A DNA stretch of 64,000 nucleotides, taken from positions 1,054,001 through 1,118,000 of the forward strand of contig OZ037912.1 of the NCBI GenBank assembly GCA_964035575.1. Direction: 5' to 3'. This stretch comes from Rhynchopus sp. YZ270_cl-10 (Eukaryota > Euglenozoa > Diplonemea > Diplonemida > Diplonemidae). Of the stretch, positions 30,026 to 41,062 are shown piece after piece. The notes beneath the pieces are model-generated. The model was given only the letters and a program-made list of their open reading frames with translations, ran no database searches and was not told where the DNA came from. Positions within the stretch are counted from its first letter, which is position 1. The number at the start of each line of letters is the position of its first letter. The position numbers and the translations under genes are program-made.

Positions 30026-31510
30026 TATTAAATGAAAATCAGGCAGATTTTCACTTGTGGGTGACTTTTTCACTCGTTTCTATTACTCCACTCGCTTCGC
30101 TCGTGAAGTAAACCTCACTCGTGAAAAAGTCACCCACGCGTGAAAATCAAGCGATCTTGGGGTGGCCCGGGCGCGCAGGGAAGTGGCGCATTGTGTTTTT
30201 TCGGAAAAAATCACAAAAAGTCACAACATTATGAAAAAGAATCTTGTGATTTTTTGTGATTATTTGTGATTTTTTTTTTGGTTTTTGTGATTTTTTGTGA
30301 TTGTTTGTGATTTTTTGTGATTTTTTTTTTGGTTTTTGTGATTTTTTGTGATTTTTTGTGATTGTTTGTGATTTTTTGTGATTATTTGTGATTTTTTTTT
30401 TGGGTTTTGTGATTTTTTGTGATTGTTTGTGATTTTTTGTGATTTTTTTTTTTTGGTTTTTGTGATTTTTTGTTGGGTGATCTATGATCGTCTCCGTGAG
30501 ACACGTAACAGGCTGCGAGAACCTGTGAGAGTCTGTGAGAGCTTACTGAGAGCTTATGAGGTCCTGTGCTGTGGTAGTGCACAGTACATAGAGTATACAC
30601 AGTCACGCCGAAAACACTTGCATTTGCATTTCCGGAATCCGTCCGGCCAGTGGTGGGGTCAATTTTCCGAAATGGACAAGTCTCGTTTTTGGTCAATTTC
30701 CGCAGTATGCACAGGGGATTGGGAATACAGTACAGTACAGTTGTGTGGTGGGGTCAATACGCCGAACTGGACAAATCCGTGATTTTTGTCAGCATCAGGG
30801 GCAAGTGAAAACATAGAGAGGATGAGGAACAAGAAAAGGGTGAAAATGGGCCGCCCGCCGCAGTCGGAAGCTTTTATATGTCGTGCACTTTTCCAGGTCT
30901 GAAGACGATCTGACCACATTGTCCCAGTATAACATACACCCAATAAATCCATTGGAGAAGGAACATGCCATCATTTGCGATGACAGCGTCATGTGGGCGG
31001 CCAATCTGATGTTGCGCGGCGGCGGCTTGGTCTTACGCGCCTTGAGAGGCGGCTCGACCCTTCCAATGAACACAAGCGTGTGCAGGTGGGTGGCGGCTAT
31101 GTGCTGTAGACAGCGCAATGTAACAAATTGCAGTCGGGGGGCGCGTCGGTTTCCGGAGTCGCTTACCTCTACCTCCTCCGTTGGAGTCGGTAGCCCTCGT
31201 GCTTGGGGAGCCTCCGCCAGCTCCCGTGCCTTGGCAATCGCCAAGATAAACAACTGTCTGAGGCCGGCTACGCTTTTTGCTGCCTCTTTACTCGCTTCTG
31301 AGTGTGTGGTGATTATTGATCTCCACCCTGTTCAGATTGCAGGAAGTCGACCAAATGTACCGTGACTTTGTAGTAGTTGTTTGTGATTTTTTGTGATAAT
31401 TTGTGATTTTTTGTGATTTTTTTTTTGATTTTTGTGATTTTTTTAAATTTTTTTTGTAAAAACTAAGCGCCGTGCCCCCGGGCCACCCCAGATCTGATTT
31501 TCATTTAATA
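30026..31510. mobile_element. 1.5-kb terminally inverted element with T/G-rich internal repeats
   Basis: Left end TATTAAATGAAAATCAG plus GATCTTGGGGTGGCCCGGG pairs with the right end near 31470-31510. The left end is split by a 103-bp palindrome (30046-30148). Next to both ends are degenerate TTTTTTGTGATT arrays (30240-30475 and 31380-31445). The interior has modest open frames that I cannot assign. No transposase is recognised. Confidence 0.6.
30046..30148. repeat. 103-bp palindrome nested in the left end of the 30-31.5 kb element
   Basis: GATTTTCAC...GTGGGTGACTTTTTCAC pairs with GTGAAAAAGTCACCCAC...GTGAAAATC. The right end of the host element lacks it, so it looks like a later insertion. 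Confidence 0.75.
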
Positions 31511-31734
31511 AATAGTCATTGGAGGGTGTCTAAAAAGGTCAAAAACGGAAAAAACGGAAAAAACGGTAGAAAAATTTGGGGTGTTTTTGACCAAAAAAAG
31601 AGTGAGGGGAGTTGGGTCCAGTCATAGGGGAGCATAGCAATTTTTAAAAAATTCTACCAAAAATGCACAGCATTTTTCAAGCACATAGGCAGATTTTCGC
31701 TTTTGTTATAAAAAATTGAGGAACCAAAATCAGG

Positions 31735-32883
31735 GCTCTCAAGATCCTCCACGAAAAAAGCAGAATTTTCGAAATGAGGAGGATTTTATTTTTGCAAAAA
31801 AACCCCCCAAAAAAAAATTTTTCCCCCGCAACGAGCGGTCGTCGCGCGCTTCGCGCGCGCCTCCCTGGCAGCCACAGAGCGGAGAGGCGGGTCAATTTGC
31901 GAGATAATAAAAAACGGAAATCTAATCCTTTCTCTTGCACCGTACGCTCCACGAACCGTACAAAACCAATACGTCTTCCAGAAGCAGGGGCTGATGCAAC
32001 GGCGGTAATTTTTAAAGAACGGCAAAAATTTTGCAGCTTTGGTGCAAAATGCAAGGGTATCCAAAGACATTGCCAACTCTATTTTTTTTGCGGAGCAAAA
32101 AAATTAATAAAAAATGGCGCCGCAGGCGAAAAAAAATTAGGGTACGGTGTAAGAATGCTTCCTTTTACACCACAGAATCACTCAACGAACCCTTTTTTTT
32201 GTAGCAAAAAATGAAAATGGCGCCGCAGGCAAAAATTTTTTAAGGTACCCTGGAAGGTGCATACAGGCTCGGGAAAACATTGGCTCCCTCGGGGGAGACA
32301 AAGTGACTCCCACTATAAAACCCCTAGGAGGATAATCCTCCACCCGAGCCCGCCAAAAAAAAAAAAAAAAAGGAGCCCCACTCTCGTCACCACGTCCTGG
32401 GCTGGACGTTAAATTGCATCCGGGGGCCCTTTTGTGGCACTCCTCCTGAAACTCTATGAAGGTCTGACCTGAGGGTAAAAGGTGCTGGGTATGCTACCCT
32501 GGGTGCTGAAGGCAGGCACACAACATGTGTGGAGGGACCTGCAGAGCCCTAGCCAGTGAAGCCAAGGAGGCCCCCCTAGGAAACTAGGGAACGGATTGGA
32601 AGAGACCTCGCCGGTAGCCGGGAACCCTCCCTGGGCTAGTACAATGATGAAACTTCAATCTTAAGTCCACACCCATGTGGCGGCCGCTTTGGCATGCGTC
32701 TGTAAGGACAGCCTTGACTGATACTTTCTGTATTAGCACACGATTGCCTCCCTGAAGGCTACGTAGCTACCTGAGTACAAAAAAAAAAAAAAAAAGGAGG
32801 AAATCCTCCACCAAAAAAGCCTGAAAAAAAAAAAAAAAGCCCCTGGAGGAAATATCCTCCCCTACGTGGAGGATCTTGAGAGC
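31735..32883. mobile_element. Element with 19-bp perfect inverted ends
   Basis: GCTCTCAAGATCCTCCACG at 31735-31753 is the exact reverse complement of 32865-32883. Inside are repeated TGGCGCCGCAGGC phrases and small GGAGG/CCTCC palindromes, plus the poly-A-tailed insert described next. No transposase frame is recognised. Confidence 0.5.
32372..32795 (+). mobile_element. Poly-A-tailed insert, SINE- or LINE-end-like
   Basis: A GC-rich 407-bp block begins right after an A17 run (32355-32371) and ends in another A17 run (32779-32795). Similar GGAGGA-ATCCTCCAC phrases lie on both sides. It has no coding capacity. The poly-A tail suggests retroposition. The source family is unknown. Confidence 0.45.
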
Positions 32884-33059
32884 ACTGACCAAAATATCCC
32901 ACTGTAGCTGTCTTCGAAAACGGCCTCTGAGGTCGGAGCCCAAAATGGGCCCGTTCTTCCTGCGGAAAGTAGTGCGCACACTGTACATATCTCTGAAGAT
33001 GAACGGTTTAGGTCGGGGCTCGCAGAAACAACCTCAAATTACTTGCAGCTTGCGAGTCT

Positions 33060-33858
33060 CCGTGTTCTTGAAGGGTGGGACGTAGAGGGAGGAGGCAGCG
33101 ATCACATTGAAGTCGTCCATTAAGGATTCAATATTTCCCGGAGATCTGACTTCGGATACTGCCATCCAATGCCATCGCTTTGGGAGAGTGACTTGCCTTG
33201 CGTCATCGGATGACTCCAGGGCTTGCGCAAACTTTAAGGTTTCGGGACCGCTTGTGAAAAATAGGGCTCTGGTGCATGTTGAGGAAGAGGGGAGCCGGTC
33301 ATCTCCGGAAGCGGTGTTGCTTTGTGAAGCATCGTATGCTTCCCCCGCTGACCACCTGTGAAACCGCCTCAATCGCGTGGTTCGTGATCGCTGTGATTGC
33401 TCCTTCGTGTCTGAGGAGTATTGGAGCACCCTCCGCTTGATGGCAGACGGCGTATGTCCTGGCGCAGACGATTTGGGCTCACACACCCTCGGTGCTACAG
33501 GATCTTGAGGGTTTGACGCACTGTTGGCTGCGTGCTCGGTGGGTCACAAGAAGAGACACCAGCACCGGCACGAGTCAAGTCACAAGGAGCTTAGGAGAAC
33601 TGACGTGCGGTGGGGAAGGTTCCCTCCGACCGTCCGGACTTGGCGGTCTGCACCCCCATCCTCGTCAAGAATTGGCTAAAGCACATGGCACCCAGAGCAG
33701 TGACCGGTCCGACGCTCGCACGTGAGCGTCGCTCCTCCGGAAGCTGGTAGTGGCCCAAGTCCACACGGACTAGAGGCCGCCGATGAGCAGGAAACTGCAG
33801 GAGGGCATGCCACAAGAGCTAACGAAACCATGCTGGTAATGGGCCTATGTGGGGTTAC
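33060..33858. other. GC-rich block, possible retroelement remnant
   Basis: Codon-like composition over about 800 bp, but frames on both strands are short and none matches a family I know. The + strand frame near 33360-33480 has a pattern vaguely like sequence before the reverse transcriptase in LINEs; this is weak. It directly precedes the 410-bp tandem repeat. Confidence 0.25.
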
Positions 33859-33859
33859 A

Positions 33860-34850
33860 GACGTGTATATGGTGTAACCACAGATGCTCAAAACACCCGA
33901 TTTTTACGTTTTTTTGCATTTTTCGGTGCCCCAAGACCCACCCCAGGGGGCCAAAAAATTTTCGAAAAAAAAAATTTTTTTTTCAGATTTTGCTAAGGTA
34001 AAATGTGACTGTGAAAACGATCCTCAAAATAGAGGATCCTCAAAATTCCCGTTTTTCCCTTTTTTCCCCTTTCCCCTTAGTCATTTTTCCCGTTGCCTTG
34101 TCGAAAAAATTTTTTTTGGGTCAAAAAAAAAAAGTGAAAATTTTTCGCAAATTTCGATCCTACGACCACCCACATGTCTGCAGGTGACGAAAACTCGGTT
34201 TTCGTGAAAAAAAAAAATTTTTTTTTTGGATCAAACAGCGACTTGCCTATAGTATAGGCTTGTACAGAGACGTGTATATGGTGTAACCACAGATGCTCAA
34301 AACACCCGATTTTTACGTTTTTTTGCATTTTTCGGTGCCCACCAAGACCCACCCCAGGGGGCCAAAAAATTTTCGAAAAAAAAAATTTTTTTTTCAGATT
34401 TTGCTAAGGTAAAATGTGACTGTGAAAAATGATCCTCAAAATAGAGGATCCTCAAAATTCCCGTTTTTCCCTTTTTTCCCCTTTCCCCTTAGTCATTTTT
34501 CCCGTTGCCTTGTCGAAAAAATTTTTTTTGGGTCAAAAAAAAAAAGTGAAAATTTTTCGCAAATTTCGATCCTACGACCACCCACAGGTGACGAAAACTC
34601 GATTTTTTTGAAAAAAAAAATTTTTTTTTTTGGTCAAACACGTCCTTGCCTAGCCACTTTTGGGTATAGTATAGGCTTGTTCAGAGACGTGTATTTGGTG
34701 TAACCACAGATGCTCAAAACAGCCAATTTTTGCGTTTTTTGGCATTTTTCGGTGCCCCCAGACCCACCTCAGGGGGCCAAATTTTTTTCGAAAAAAAAAA
34801 TTTTTTTTCACCTGAAAATTGCCTTGTCAAAAAAAAAAAAAAATTTTTTT
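33860..34850 (+). repeat. Tandem repeat of about 410 bp, two full copies and one partial
   Basis: Copies begin at 33860, 34269 and 34686 with GACGTGTATnTGGTGTAACC. The first two are nearly identical, including long A/T runs; the third is more divergent and ends near 34850. Confidence 0.85.
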
Positions 34851-34931
34851 TTTGGAAAAAAAAATGGCAAAGACAAAACGGGAAAAACGGGAGAAAAGGG
34901 AAAAACGGGAAATTTGAACACCCTCCATTGT

Positions 34932-35161
34932 TGTTTTTGATATAACCACCTGCCCCTCGAAGCCTATTTAAAGAGACCTCGTTCCCCCTCATGTCATTTC
35001 GTCTCTTGTCTGTCTCACACCGTCCCCAGCATACCCTGTGTTAGTGCATTGAGACAGAATGTTGCACAAAGACAGGCATTTAACTTTTGTAGCCTTCCCT
35101 CCATCCCCGCAACCTCGCATATATATCAAACAGCATCGGCCTCACAGCAATACACAGCACC
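34932..35161 (+). promoter_or_regulatory. Duplicated upstream region of the ankyrin genes
   Basis: CTCGAAGCCTATTT and CTCGTTCCCCCTCATGTC recur at about 37400-37500 upstream of the second ankyrin gene. The last 60 nt, with CCTTCCCTCCATCCCCGC and CAGCACC before ATG, are shared by all three ankyrin genes. They probably contain promoter or trans-splicing signals. Confidence 0.45.
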
Positions 35162-36826
35162 ATGTCGAAGCGGCACGCAGACAACAAACCAGACGAGAAC
35201 CCACCAAAAAGAAGAAAGCTTTCTGACAAGGACCTGCTGGAGGCTGTCAGGAACGGCAACACCGCTGCCGTGCGGGCAGCACTCGAGAAGCTCTCCCCAG
35301 GCAGCAAAGCGGAAACGGTCGTCTTCGAAGCTGTGCACGAGGCATGCAGAGGGAACCACAATGAATGCCTCGCACTGCTTCTTCCGTATGTTGAGACAAC
35401 GCAGATGGGCTTCGGGATCCTGCTGAGTGAGTGTGTCCACGCAGAACACACTGCGTGCACGGAGGTCCTCTTGCAGCATTGGAAGTCAGTCTGCAGCAAC
35501 GTCGCGTTTGTCCCACACGACTCCAAGGACAGTGCAGGTCAGACGTCGCGCCTCTGTCCAGCCATGTGGTCTGACCCTGCAGTGTGTCAGGTGCTCATTG
35601 ATGCAGGGGCAGACATCGAGACAAAGAATGGTAGAGGACGCTCGCCTCTACACGTGGCTAGCTTTTCAGGAGAACTCACAACTGTGAAGATGTTGGTCGA
35701 AGCAGGTGCGGATGTGCGTGCCACAGATGCCAAAAGAGCCACGTGTCTTATCCTTGCAGCGAGTTTTGGACACACCGATACTGTGCGATATCTTGTGGGG
35801 TTGCGGGACGTGGACCTGAATCACCAAGACAGCTGGAATTGCACTGTGTTGCACTGTGCTGTGAAGGAAAAACATGCAGACGTGGTGCAGGTGCTCATTG
35901 ATGCAGGGGCAGACATCGAGACAAAGAATGATGTCAGGGGCACGCCTCTGCACTTGGCTAGCGTTTCAGGAGAACTCACAACTGTGAAGATGTTGGCCAA
36001 AGCGGGTGCGGATGTACGTGCCACAGATGCCGAAGGATCCACGTGTCTTATCCTTGCAGCGTATTTTGGACACACCGATACTGTGCGCTATCTTGTGGGT
36101 TTGCCGGAGGTGGACCTGAATGACCAAGACGGCGAAAACGACACTGCGTTGCACTGTGCTGTGGAACAAAACCATCCGGACATGGTGCAGGTGCTCATTG
36201 ATGCAGGGGCAGATATTGAGACAAAGAAAGATGAAGGACGCACGCCTCTGCACGTGGCTAGCTTTTCAGGAGAACTCACAACTGTGAAGATGTTGGTCGA
36301 AGCTGGTGGGGATGTACGTGACACAGACGCCGCAAGAGCCACGTGTCTTAACATTGCAGCGTATTTTGGACACACCGATACTGTGCGCTATCTTGTGGGT
36401 TTGCCGGAGGTGGACCTGAATCACCAAGACAGCAACAACTACACTGCGTTGCACTGTGCTGTGAAGAGAAAACATGCAGACGTGGTGCGGGTCCTCATTG
36501 ATGCAGGGGCAGACATCGAGACAAAAAATGGTATAGGACGATCGCCTCTACACGTGGCTAGCATTTCAGGAGAACTCACAACTGTGAAGATGTTGGTCGA
36601 AGCAGGTGCGGATGTACGTGACACAGACGCCGCAAGAGCCACGTGTCTTAACATTGCAGCGTATTTTGGACACACCGATACTGTGCACTATCTTGCTGGT
36701 TTGCCGGAGGTGGACCTGAATCACCAAGACAGCAACAACTGCACTGCGTTGCACATTGCTGTGAAGAAAAAACATGCAGACGTGGTGCAGGTTCTCATTG
36801 ATGCAGGGGCAGACAGTGTGTGTTAG
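35162..36826 (+). CDS. Ankyrin-repeat protein, copy 1 (four 100-aa units)
   Basis: 554 aa. The N-terminus has a basic cluster PPKRRKLS, a likely nuclear localisation signal, then about 120 residues of helical, ankyrin-like sequence. From about residue 140 it consists of four 300-bp units, with VLIDAGADIETK recurring at 35591, 35891, 36191, 36491 and, partly, 36791. Each 100-aa unit holds three ankyrin repeats (TPLHxAS..., TCLxLAA.FGH..., TALH.AV...). It ends abruptly after the fifth VLIDAGAD, without a capping repeat. Ankyrin arrays bind proteins; no partner can be named. It is the first of three tandem paralogues. Confidence 0.9.
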   Translation: MSKRHADNKPDENPPKRRKLSDKDLLEAVRNGNTAAVRAALEKLSPGSKAETVVFEAVHEACRGNHNECLALLLPYVETTQMGFGILLSECVHAEHTACTEVLLQHWKSVCSNVAFVPHDSKDSAGQTSRLCPAMWSDPAVCQVLIDAGADIETKNGRGRSPLHVASFSGELTTVKMLVEAGADVRATDAKRATCLILAASFGHTDTVRYLVGLRDVDLNHQDSWNCTVLHCAVKEKHADVVQVLIDAGADIETKNDVRGTPLHLASVSGELTTVKMLAKAGADVRATDAEGSTCLILAAYFGHTDTVRYLVGLPEVDLNDQDGENDTALHCAVEQNHPDMVQVLIDAGADIETKKDEGRTPLHVASFSGELTTVKMLVEAGGDVRDTDAARATCLNIAAYFGHTDTVRYLVGLPEVDLNHQDSNNYTALHCAVKRKHADVVRVLIDAGADIETKNGIGRSPLHVASISGELTTVKMLVEAGADVRDTDAARATCLNIAAYFGHTDTVHYLAGLPEVDLNHQDSNNCTALHIAVKKKHADVVQVLIDAGADSVC

Positions 36827-37010
36827 AACAATGCAAGACATTCTCCTTCAGTCTTGCGCCATTATTCTGCCTCATGGTGGTTCCTTTTTGACATTCATTT
36901 CTGCGTTTTGAAGGAGTAGTATGACGTGGTCAGCGAATATACAGCTGGAGAAATAAACAGGACGCAAAGCGAGGGCTACGTTCCCATCCACACACCAATG
37001 CGATGAAGCC

Positions 37011-37316
37011 ATGACGTTGACCTGCACGGTTGTGCTTCTTGGGAGAGAAGGCTGCGGCAAGTCGAGTCTTGTCGCACGCTTTGTACAGGGCACGTACACA
37101 GAGCAATATGACCCACACGTTGTGGACGTGTACAAGAAGGAGGGCAACGTTGGCGGGGCAGCAGTAGTGTTCAATGTGATAGATGTGTGTGGGTCTGAAG
37201 ACTTCAGCAGTATACGAAATATGGAGTGCAGCAAGGCGGATGCGAGGATCCTGTGCTGCGATGTGTCTCCCGAGAGTGTGGCACATGCAGAGGAGCTACA
37301 TGAGACCCTCAACGAC
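37011..37316 (+). pseudogene. Truncated 5' copy of the Ras-like GTPase gene
   Basis: From its ATG, 306 bp match 41063-41368 with no difference that I can see, and the preceding 40 nt are also similar. The match stops after codon 102, before the G4 and G5 guanine-binding motifs, and runs into the repeat also found at 29101. The frame stays open to 37445 with an unrelated tail, so a 144-aa product is possible, but it could not bind GTP normally. It is a young duplication relic. Confidence 0.85.
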
Positions 37317-37794
37317 CCGACAATCCCGTACAGTGTTGGCTTTGAGTCCTTCGTTGCATTGTTCTTTTCGGGTTCAGATGCACTTTTATTTGACTTTTTG
37401 TTGTTTTTGATATTCAAACTCCCTGCCCCTCGAAGCCTATTTTAAGAGACCTCGTTCCCCCTCATGTCATTTCGTCTTTTGTCTGTCTCACCGTCCACAC
37501 AGCACAGAACAGTCTGCATGCATCAAGATGAAGCACACAAACGTATTTCGTCAGCATCTGCAAGCGCGCCATTCCCTTTGTAAGCCCGACTGCAGATTAC
37601 CCATGGCACAGATACATTTTCCTCTTTCCGCACATACTTCGACATCCGTCGACAGCTGGAGCGCAATTATTGAGAAGGGTGAAGATCCTTCCGCTCGAGT
37701 CTTTCGAGCACACCTGTGTGTTTGTATCTCCTTCCCTCTCCCCGCAACTTCGCATGTAACATAAACAGCAGTAAACAGCAATACATACAGCACC

Positions 37795-39456
37795 ATGTCG
37801 AAGCGGAACGCAGACAGTAAACCAGACGAGAACCAACCAAAAAGAAGAAAGCTTTCTGACAAGGACCTGCTGGAGGCTGTCAGGAACACTGCTGCCGTGC
37901 GGGCAGCACTCGAGAAGCTCTCCCCAGGCAGCAAAGCGGCAACGGTCGTCTTCGAAGCTGTGCACGAGGCATGCAGAGGGAACCACAATGAATGCCTCGC
38001 ACTGCTTCTTCCGTATGTTGAGACAACGCAGATGGGATTCGGGATCCTGCTGAGTGAGTGTGTCCACGCAGAACACACTGCGTGCACGGAGGTCCTCTTG
38101 CAGCATTGGAAGTCAGTCTGCAGCAACGTCGCGTTTGTCCCACACGACTCCAAGGACAGTGCAGGTCAGACGTCGCGCCTCTGTCCAGCCATGTGGTCTG
38201 ACCCTGCAGTGTGTCAGGTGCTCATTGATGCAGGGTCAGACATCGAGACAAAGAATGGTAGAGGACGCACGCCTCTGCACTTGGCTAGCGTTTCAGGAGA
38301 ACTCACAACTGTGAAGATGTTGGTCAAAGCAGGTGCGGATGTACGTGCCACAGATGCCAAAAGAGCCACGTGTCTTATTCTTGCAGCGAGTTTTGGACAC
38401 ACCGATACAGTGCGCTATCTTGTGGGGTTGCGGGACGTGGACCTGAATCACCAAGACAGCTGGAATTGCACTGTGTTGCACTGTGCTGTGAAGGAAAAAC
38501 ATGCAGACGTGGTGCAGGTGCTCATTGATGCAGGGGCAGACATCGAGACAAAGAATGATGAAGGACGCTCGCCTCTGCACGTGGCTAGCTTTTCAGGAGA
38601 ACTCACAACTGTGAAGATGTTGGTCGAAGCAGGTGCGGATGTACGTGCCACAGACACTACAAGACTCACGTGTCTTATCCTTGCAGCGTATTTTGGACAC
38701 ACCGACATTGTGTACTATCTTACTGGGTTGCCGGAGGTGAACCTGAATCACCAAGACAGCGACAACTACACTGCGTTGCGCGTTGCTGTACAGGAAAAAC
38801 ATGCAGACGTGGTGCAGGTGCTCATTGATGCAGGGGCAGACATCGAGACAATCAAGAATCATAGAGGACGCACGCCTCTGCACTTGGCTAGCATTTTAGG
38901 AGAACTCACAACTGTGACCAAGTTGGTGAAAGCAGGTGCGGATGTACGTGCCACAGACACCAAAAGAGCCACGTGTCTTATCCTTGCAGCGAGTTTTGGA
39001 CACACCGATACTGTGCGCTATCTTGCTGGCTTGCCGGAGGTGGACGTGAATCACCAAGACAGCGACAACTGCACTGCGTTGCACGTTGCTGCGAAGAAAA
39101 AACATACAGACGTGGTGCGGGTGCTCATTGATGCAGGGGCAGACATCGAGACAAATAATCACAAAGGACGCACGCCTCTGCACTTAGCGAGCCATTCAGG
39201 AGAACTCACAACTGTGAAGATGTTGGTCGAAGCAGGTGGGGATGTACGTGCCACAGACACCAAAAGAGCCACGTGTTTTACCCTTGCAGCGTGTTTTGGA
39301 CACACCGATACTGTGCACTATCTTGCTGGTTTGCCGGAGGTGGACCTGAATCACCAAGACATCAACAACTGCACTGCGTTGTACTTTGCTATGAAGAGAA
39401 ACCATGCTGACGTGGTGCAGGTGCTCATTGATGCAGGGGCAGACGTTCAGCGTTAG
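37795..39456 (+). CDS. Ankyrin-repeat protein, copy 2 (four 100-aa units)
   Basis: 553 aa, with the same N-terminus as copies 1 and 3 except for deletion of two codons (NG lost in EAVRNTAAV) and a few substitutions. Four units start at 38218, 38518, 38818 and 39121; the third is 303 bp because of one extra codon (IETIKNH). The protein ends VLIDAGADVQR. Units here resemble units of copy 1 more than they resemble each other in some stretches, which suggests exchange between genes. Confidence 0.9.
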   Translation: MSKRNADSKPDENQPKRRKLSDKDLLEAVRNTAAVRAALEKLSPGSKAATVVFEAVHEACRGNHNECLALLLPYVETTQMGFGILLSECVHAEHTACTEVLLQHWKSVCSNVAFVPHDSKDSAGQTSRLCPAMWSDPAVCQVLIDAGSDIETKNGRGRTPLHLASVSGELTTVKMLVKAGADVRATDAKRATCLILAASFGHTDTVRYLVGLRDVDLNHQDSWNCTVLHCAVKEKHADVVQVLIDAGADIETKNDEGRSPLHVASFSGELTTVKMLVEAGADVRATDTTRLTCLILAAYFGHTDIVYYLTGLPEVNLNHQDSDNYTALRVAVQEKHADVVQVLIDAGADIETIKNHRGRTPLHLASILGELTTVTKLVKAGADVRATDTKRATCLILAASFGHTDTVRYLAGLPEVDVNHQDSDNCTALHVAAKKKHTDVVRVLIDAGADIETNNHKGRTPLHLASHSGELTTVKMLVEAGGDVRATDTKRATCFTLAACFGHTDTVHYLAGLPEVDLNHQDINNCTALYFAMKRNHADVVQVLIDAGADVQR

Positions 39457-39723
39457 AACAATGCAGAAAATCGCGTACCCACTAAAGAAAAGACGAACGG
39501 CTTTTTATTACTTGTTACCTTCTTCACCAAAATGAAAAAGGGTGTAAAAGCGAGGGTGTTGGTACTGGGTCGACCATCCCTCCACTACCTGTGTGTTAGT
39601 ACATTGAGACACAGAACGTTACACAGACAGGCCATTTAGCTTCTTTTGTATCTCCTTCCCTCCATCCCCGCTACTTCGCACATAACAAACAGCAGTGTAA
39701 GCCTCACAGCAATACACAGCACC

Positions 39724-40812
39724 ATGTCGAAGCGGCACGCAGACAACAAACCAGACGAGAACCCACCAAAAAGAAGAAAGCTTTCTGACAAGGACCTGCT
39801 GGAGGCTGTCAGGAACGGCAACACCGCTGCCGTGCGGGCAGCACTCGAGAAGCTCTCCCCAGGCAGCAAAGCGGAAACGGTCGTCTTCGAAGCTGTGCAC
39901 GAGGCATGCAGAGGGAACCACAATGAATGCCTCGCACTGCTTCTTCCGTATGTTGAGACAACGCAGATGGGCTTCGGGATCCTGCTGAGTGAGTGTGTCC
40001 ACGCAGAACACACTGCGTGCACGGAGGTCCTCTTGCAGCATTGGAAGTCAGTCTGCAGCAACGTCGCGTTTGTCCCACACGACTCCAAGGACAGTGCAGG
40101 TCAGACGTCGCGCCTCTGTCCAGCCATGTGGTCTGACCCTGCAGTGTGTCAGGTGCTCATTGATGCAGGGGCAGACATCGAGACAAAGAATGGTAGAGGA
40201 CGCTCGCCTCTACACGTGGCTAGCTTTTCAGGAGAACTCACAACTGTGAAGATGTTGGTGAAAGCAGGTGCGGATGTACGTGCCACAGACGCCGCAAGAG
40301 CCACGTGTCTTATTCTTGCAGCGAGTTTTGGACACACCGATACTGTGCGATATCTTGTGGGTTTGCCGGAGGTGGACCTGAATTACCAAAACAGCGAGAA
40401 CTACACTGCGTTGCACATTGCTGTGCAGGAAAAACATACAGACGTGGTGCAGGTGCTCATTGATGCAGGGGCAGACTTTGAGACAAAGAATGATGTCAGG
40501 CGCACGGCTCTGCACGTGGCTAGCATTTCAGGAGAACTCACAACTGTGAAGATGTTGGTCGAAGCGGGTGCGGATGTACGTGCCACAGATGCCGAAGGAT
40601 CCACGTGTCTTATCCTTGCAGCGTATTTTGGACACACCGATACAGTGCGCTATCTTGTGGGTTTGCCGGAGGTGGACCTGAATGACCAAGACGGCGAAAA
40701 CGACACTGCGTTGCACTGTGCTGTGGAACAAAACCATCCGGACATGGTGCAGGTGCTCATTGATGCAGGGGCAGACATCGACACAAAGAATGATAGAGGA
40801 CATTCTCCTTGA
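39724..40812 (+). CDS. Ankyrin-repeat protein, copy 3 (two units, shortened)
   Basis: 362 aa. The first 170 residues equal copy 1. It has only two 300-bp units (from 40154 and 40454) and stops shortly after the third VLIDAGAD, ending KNDRGHSP. Its 3' flank (ACATTCTCCTT... then TTCCTTTTTGACAT) matches that of copy 1, so the shortening looks like deletion by unequal exchange between repeat units. In-frame ATG 39646 lies in the C/T leader; 39724 is conserved in all copies and is chosen. Confidence 0.88.
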   Translation: MSKRHADNKPDENPPKRRKLSDKDLLEAVRNGNTAAVRAALEKLSPGSKAETVVFEAVHEACRGNHNECLALLLPYVETTQMGFGILLSECVHAEHTACTEVLLQHWKSVCSNVAFVPHDSKDSAGQTSRLCPAMWSDPAVCQVLIDAGADIETKNGRGRSPLHVASFSGELTTVKMLVKAGADVRATDAARATCLILAASFGHTDTVRYLVGLPEVDLNYQNSENYTALHIAVQEKHTDVVQVLIDAGADFETKNDVRRTALHVASISGELTTVKMLVEAGADVRATDAEGSTCLILAAYFGHTDTVRYLVGLPEVDLNDQDGENDTALHCAVEQNHPDMVQVLIDAGADIDTKNDRGHSP

Positions 40813-41062
40813 GTTGCGCGATTCTGCTGCCTCAGGTTGTGTTCCTTTTTGACATCCATTTCTGCGTGTTAAATAACAAAGTAGTACAACGTGGGTCACG
40901 TACCTACTGAACAAAAGACGAACGGATTTTTTATTGTTTTCTTTCTTTAAAGCGACGGTAGCCCACTGGGTCGACCCTCCCTCCACTTACAGACCACCCA
41001 TCTACCTCCACTACAGCACCCTCCCCCTTGCGTTCCCATCCACACACCAATGCGATGATGAC

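Larger units (their letters stand above)
28462..35161. other. 6.7-kb gene-poor repeat region
   Basis: No complete gene is seen. In order it holds: an old duplicate of the B downstream flank (28564-29030), a repeat shared with 37325-37400, a small hairpin, a possible minus-strand coding fragment, a large terminally inverted element with T/G-rich repeats, a second element with 19-bp inverted ends containing a poly-A-tailed insert, a GC-rich block (33060-33858), and a tandem 410-bp repeat. Confidence 0.65.

Noticed and set aside
30883-31365. 160-codon plus-strand and 152-codon minus-strand frames inside the 1.5-kb element
   Set aside because: Neither has motifs or acceptor signals, and both occupy the same GC-rich patch; I cannot support one as a transposase.
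35666-39405. Series of 95-codon minus-strand frames with a 300-bp period
   Set aside because: Shadows of the ankyrin repeat units; the sense frame has recognisable ankyrin motifs.
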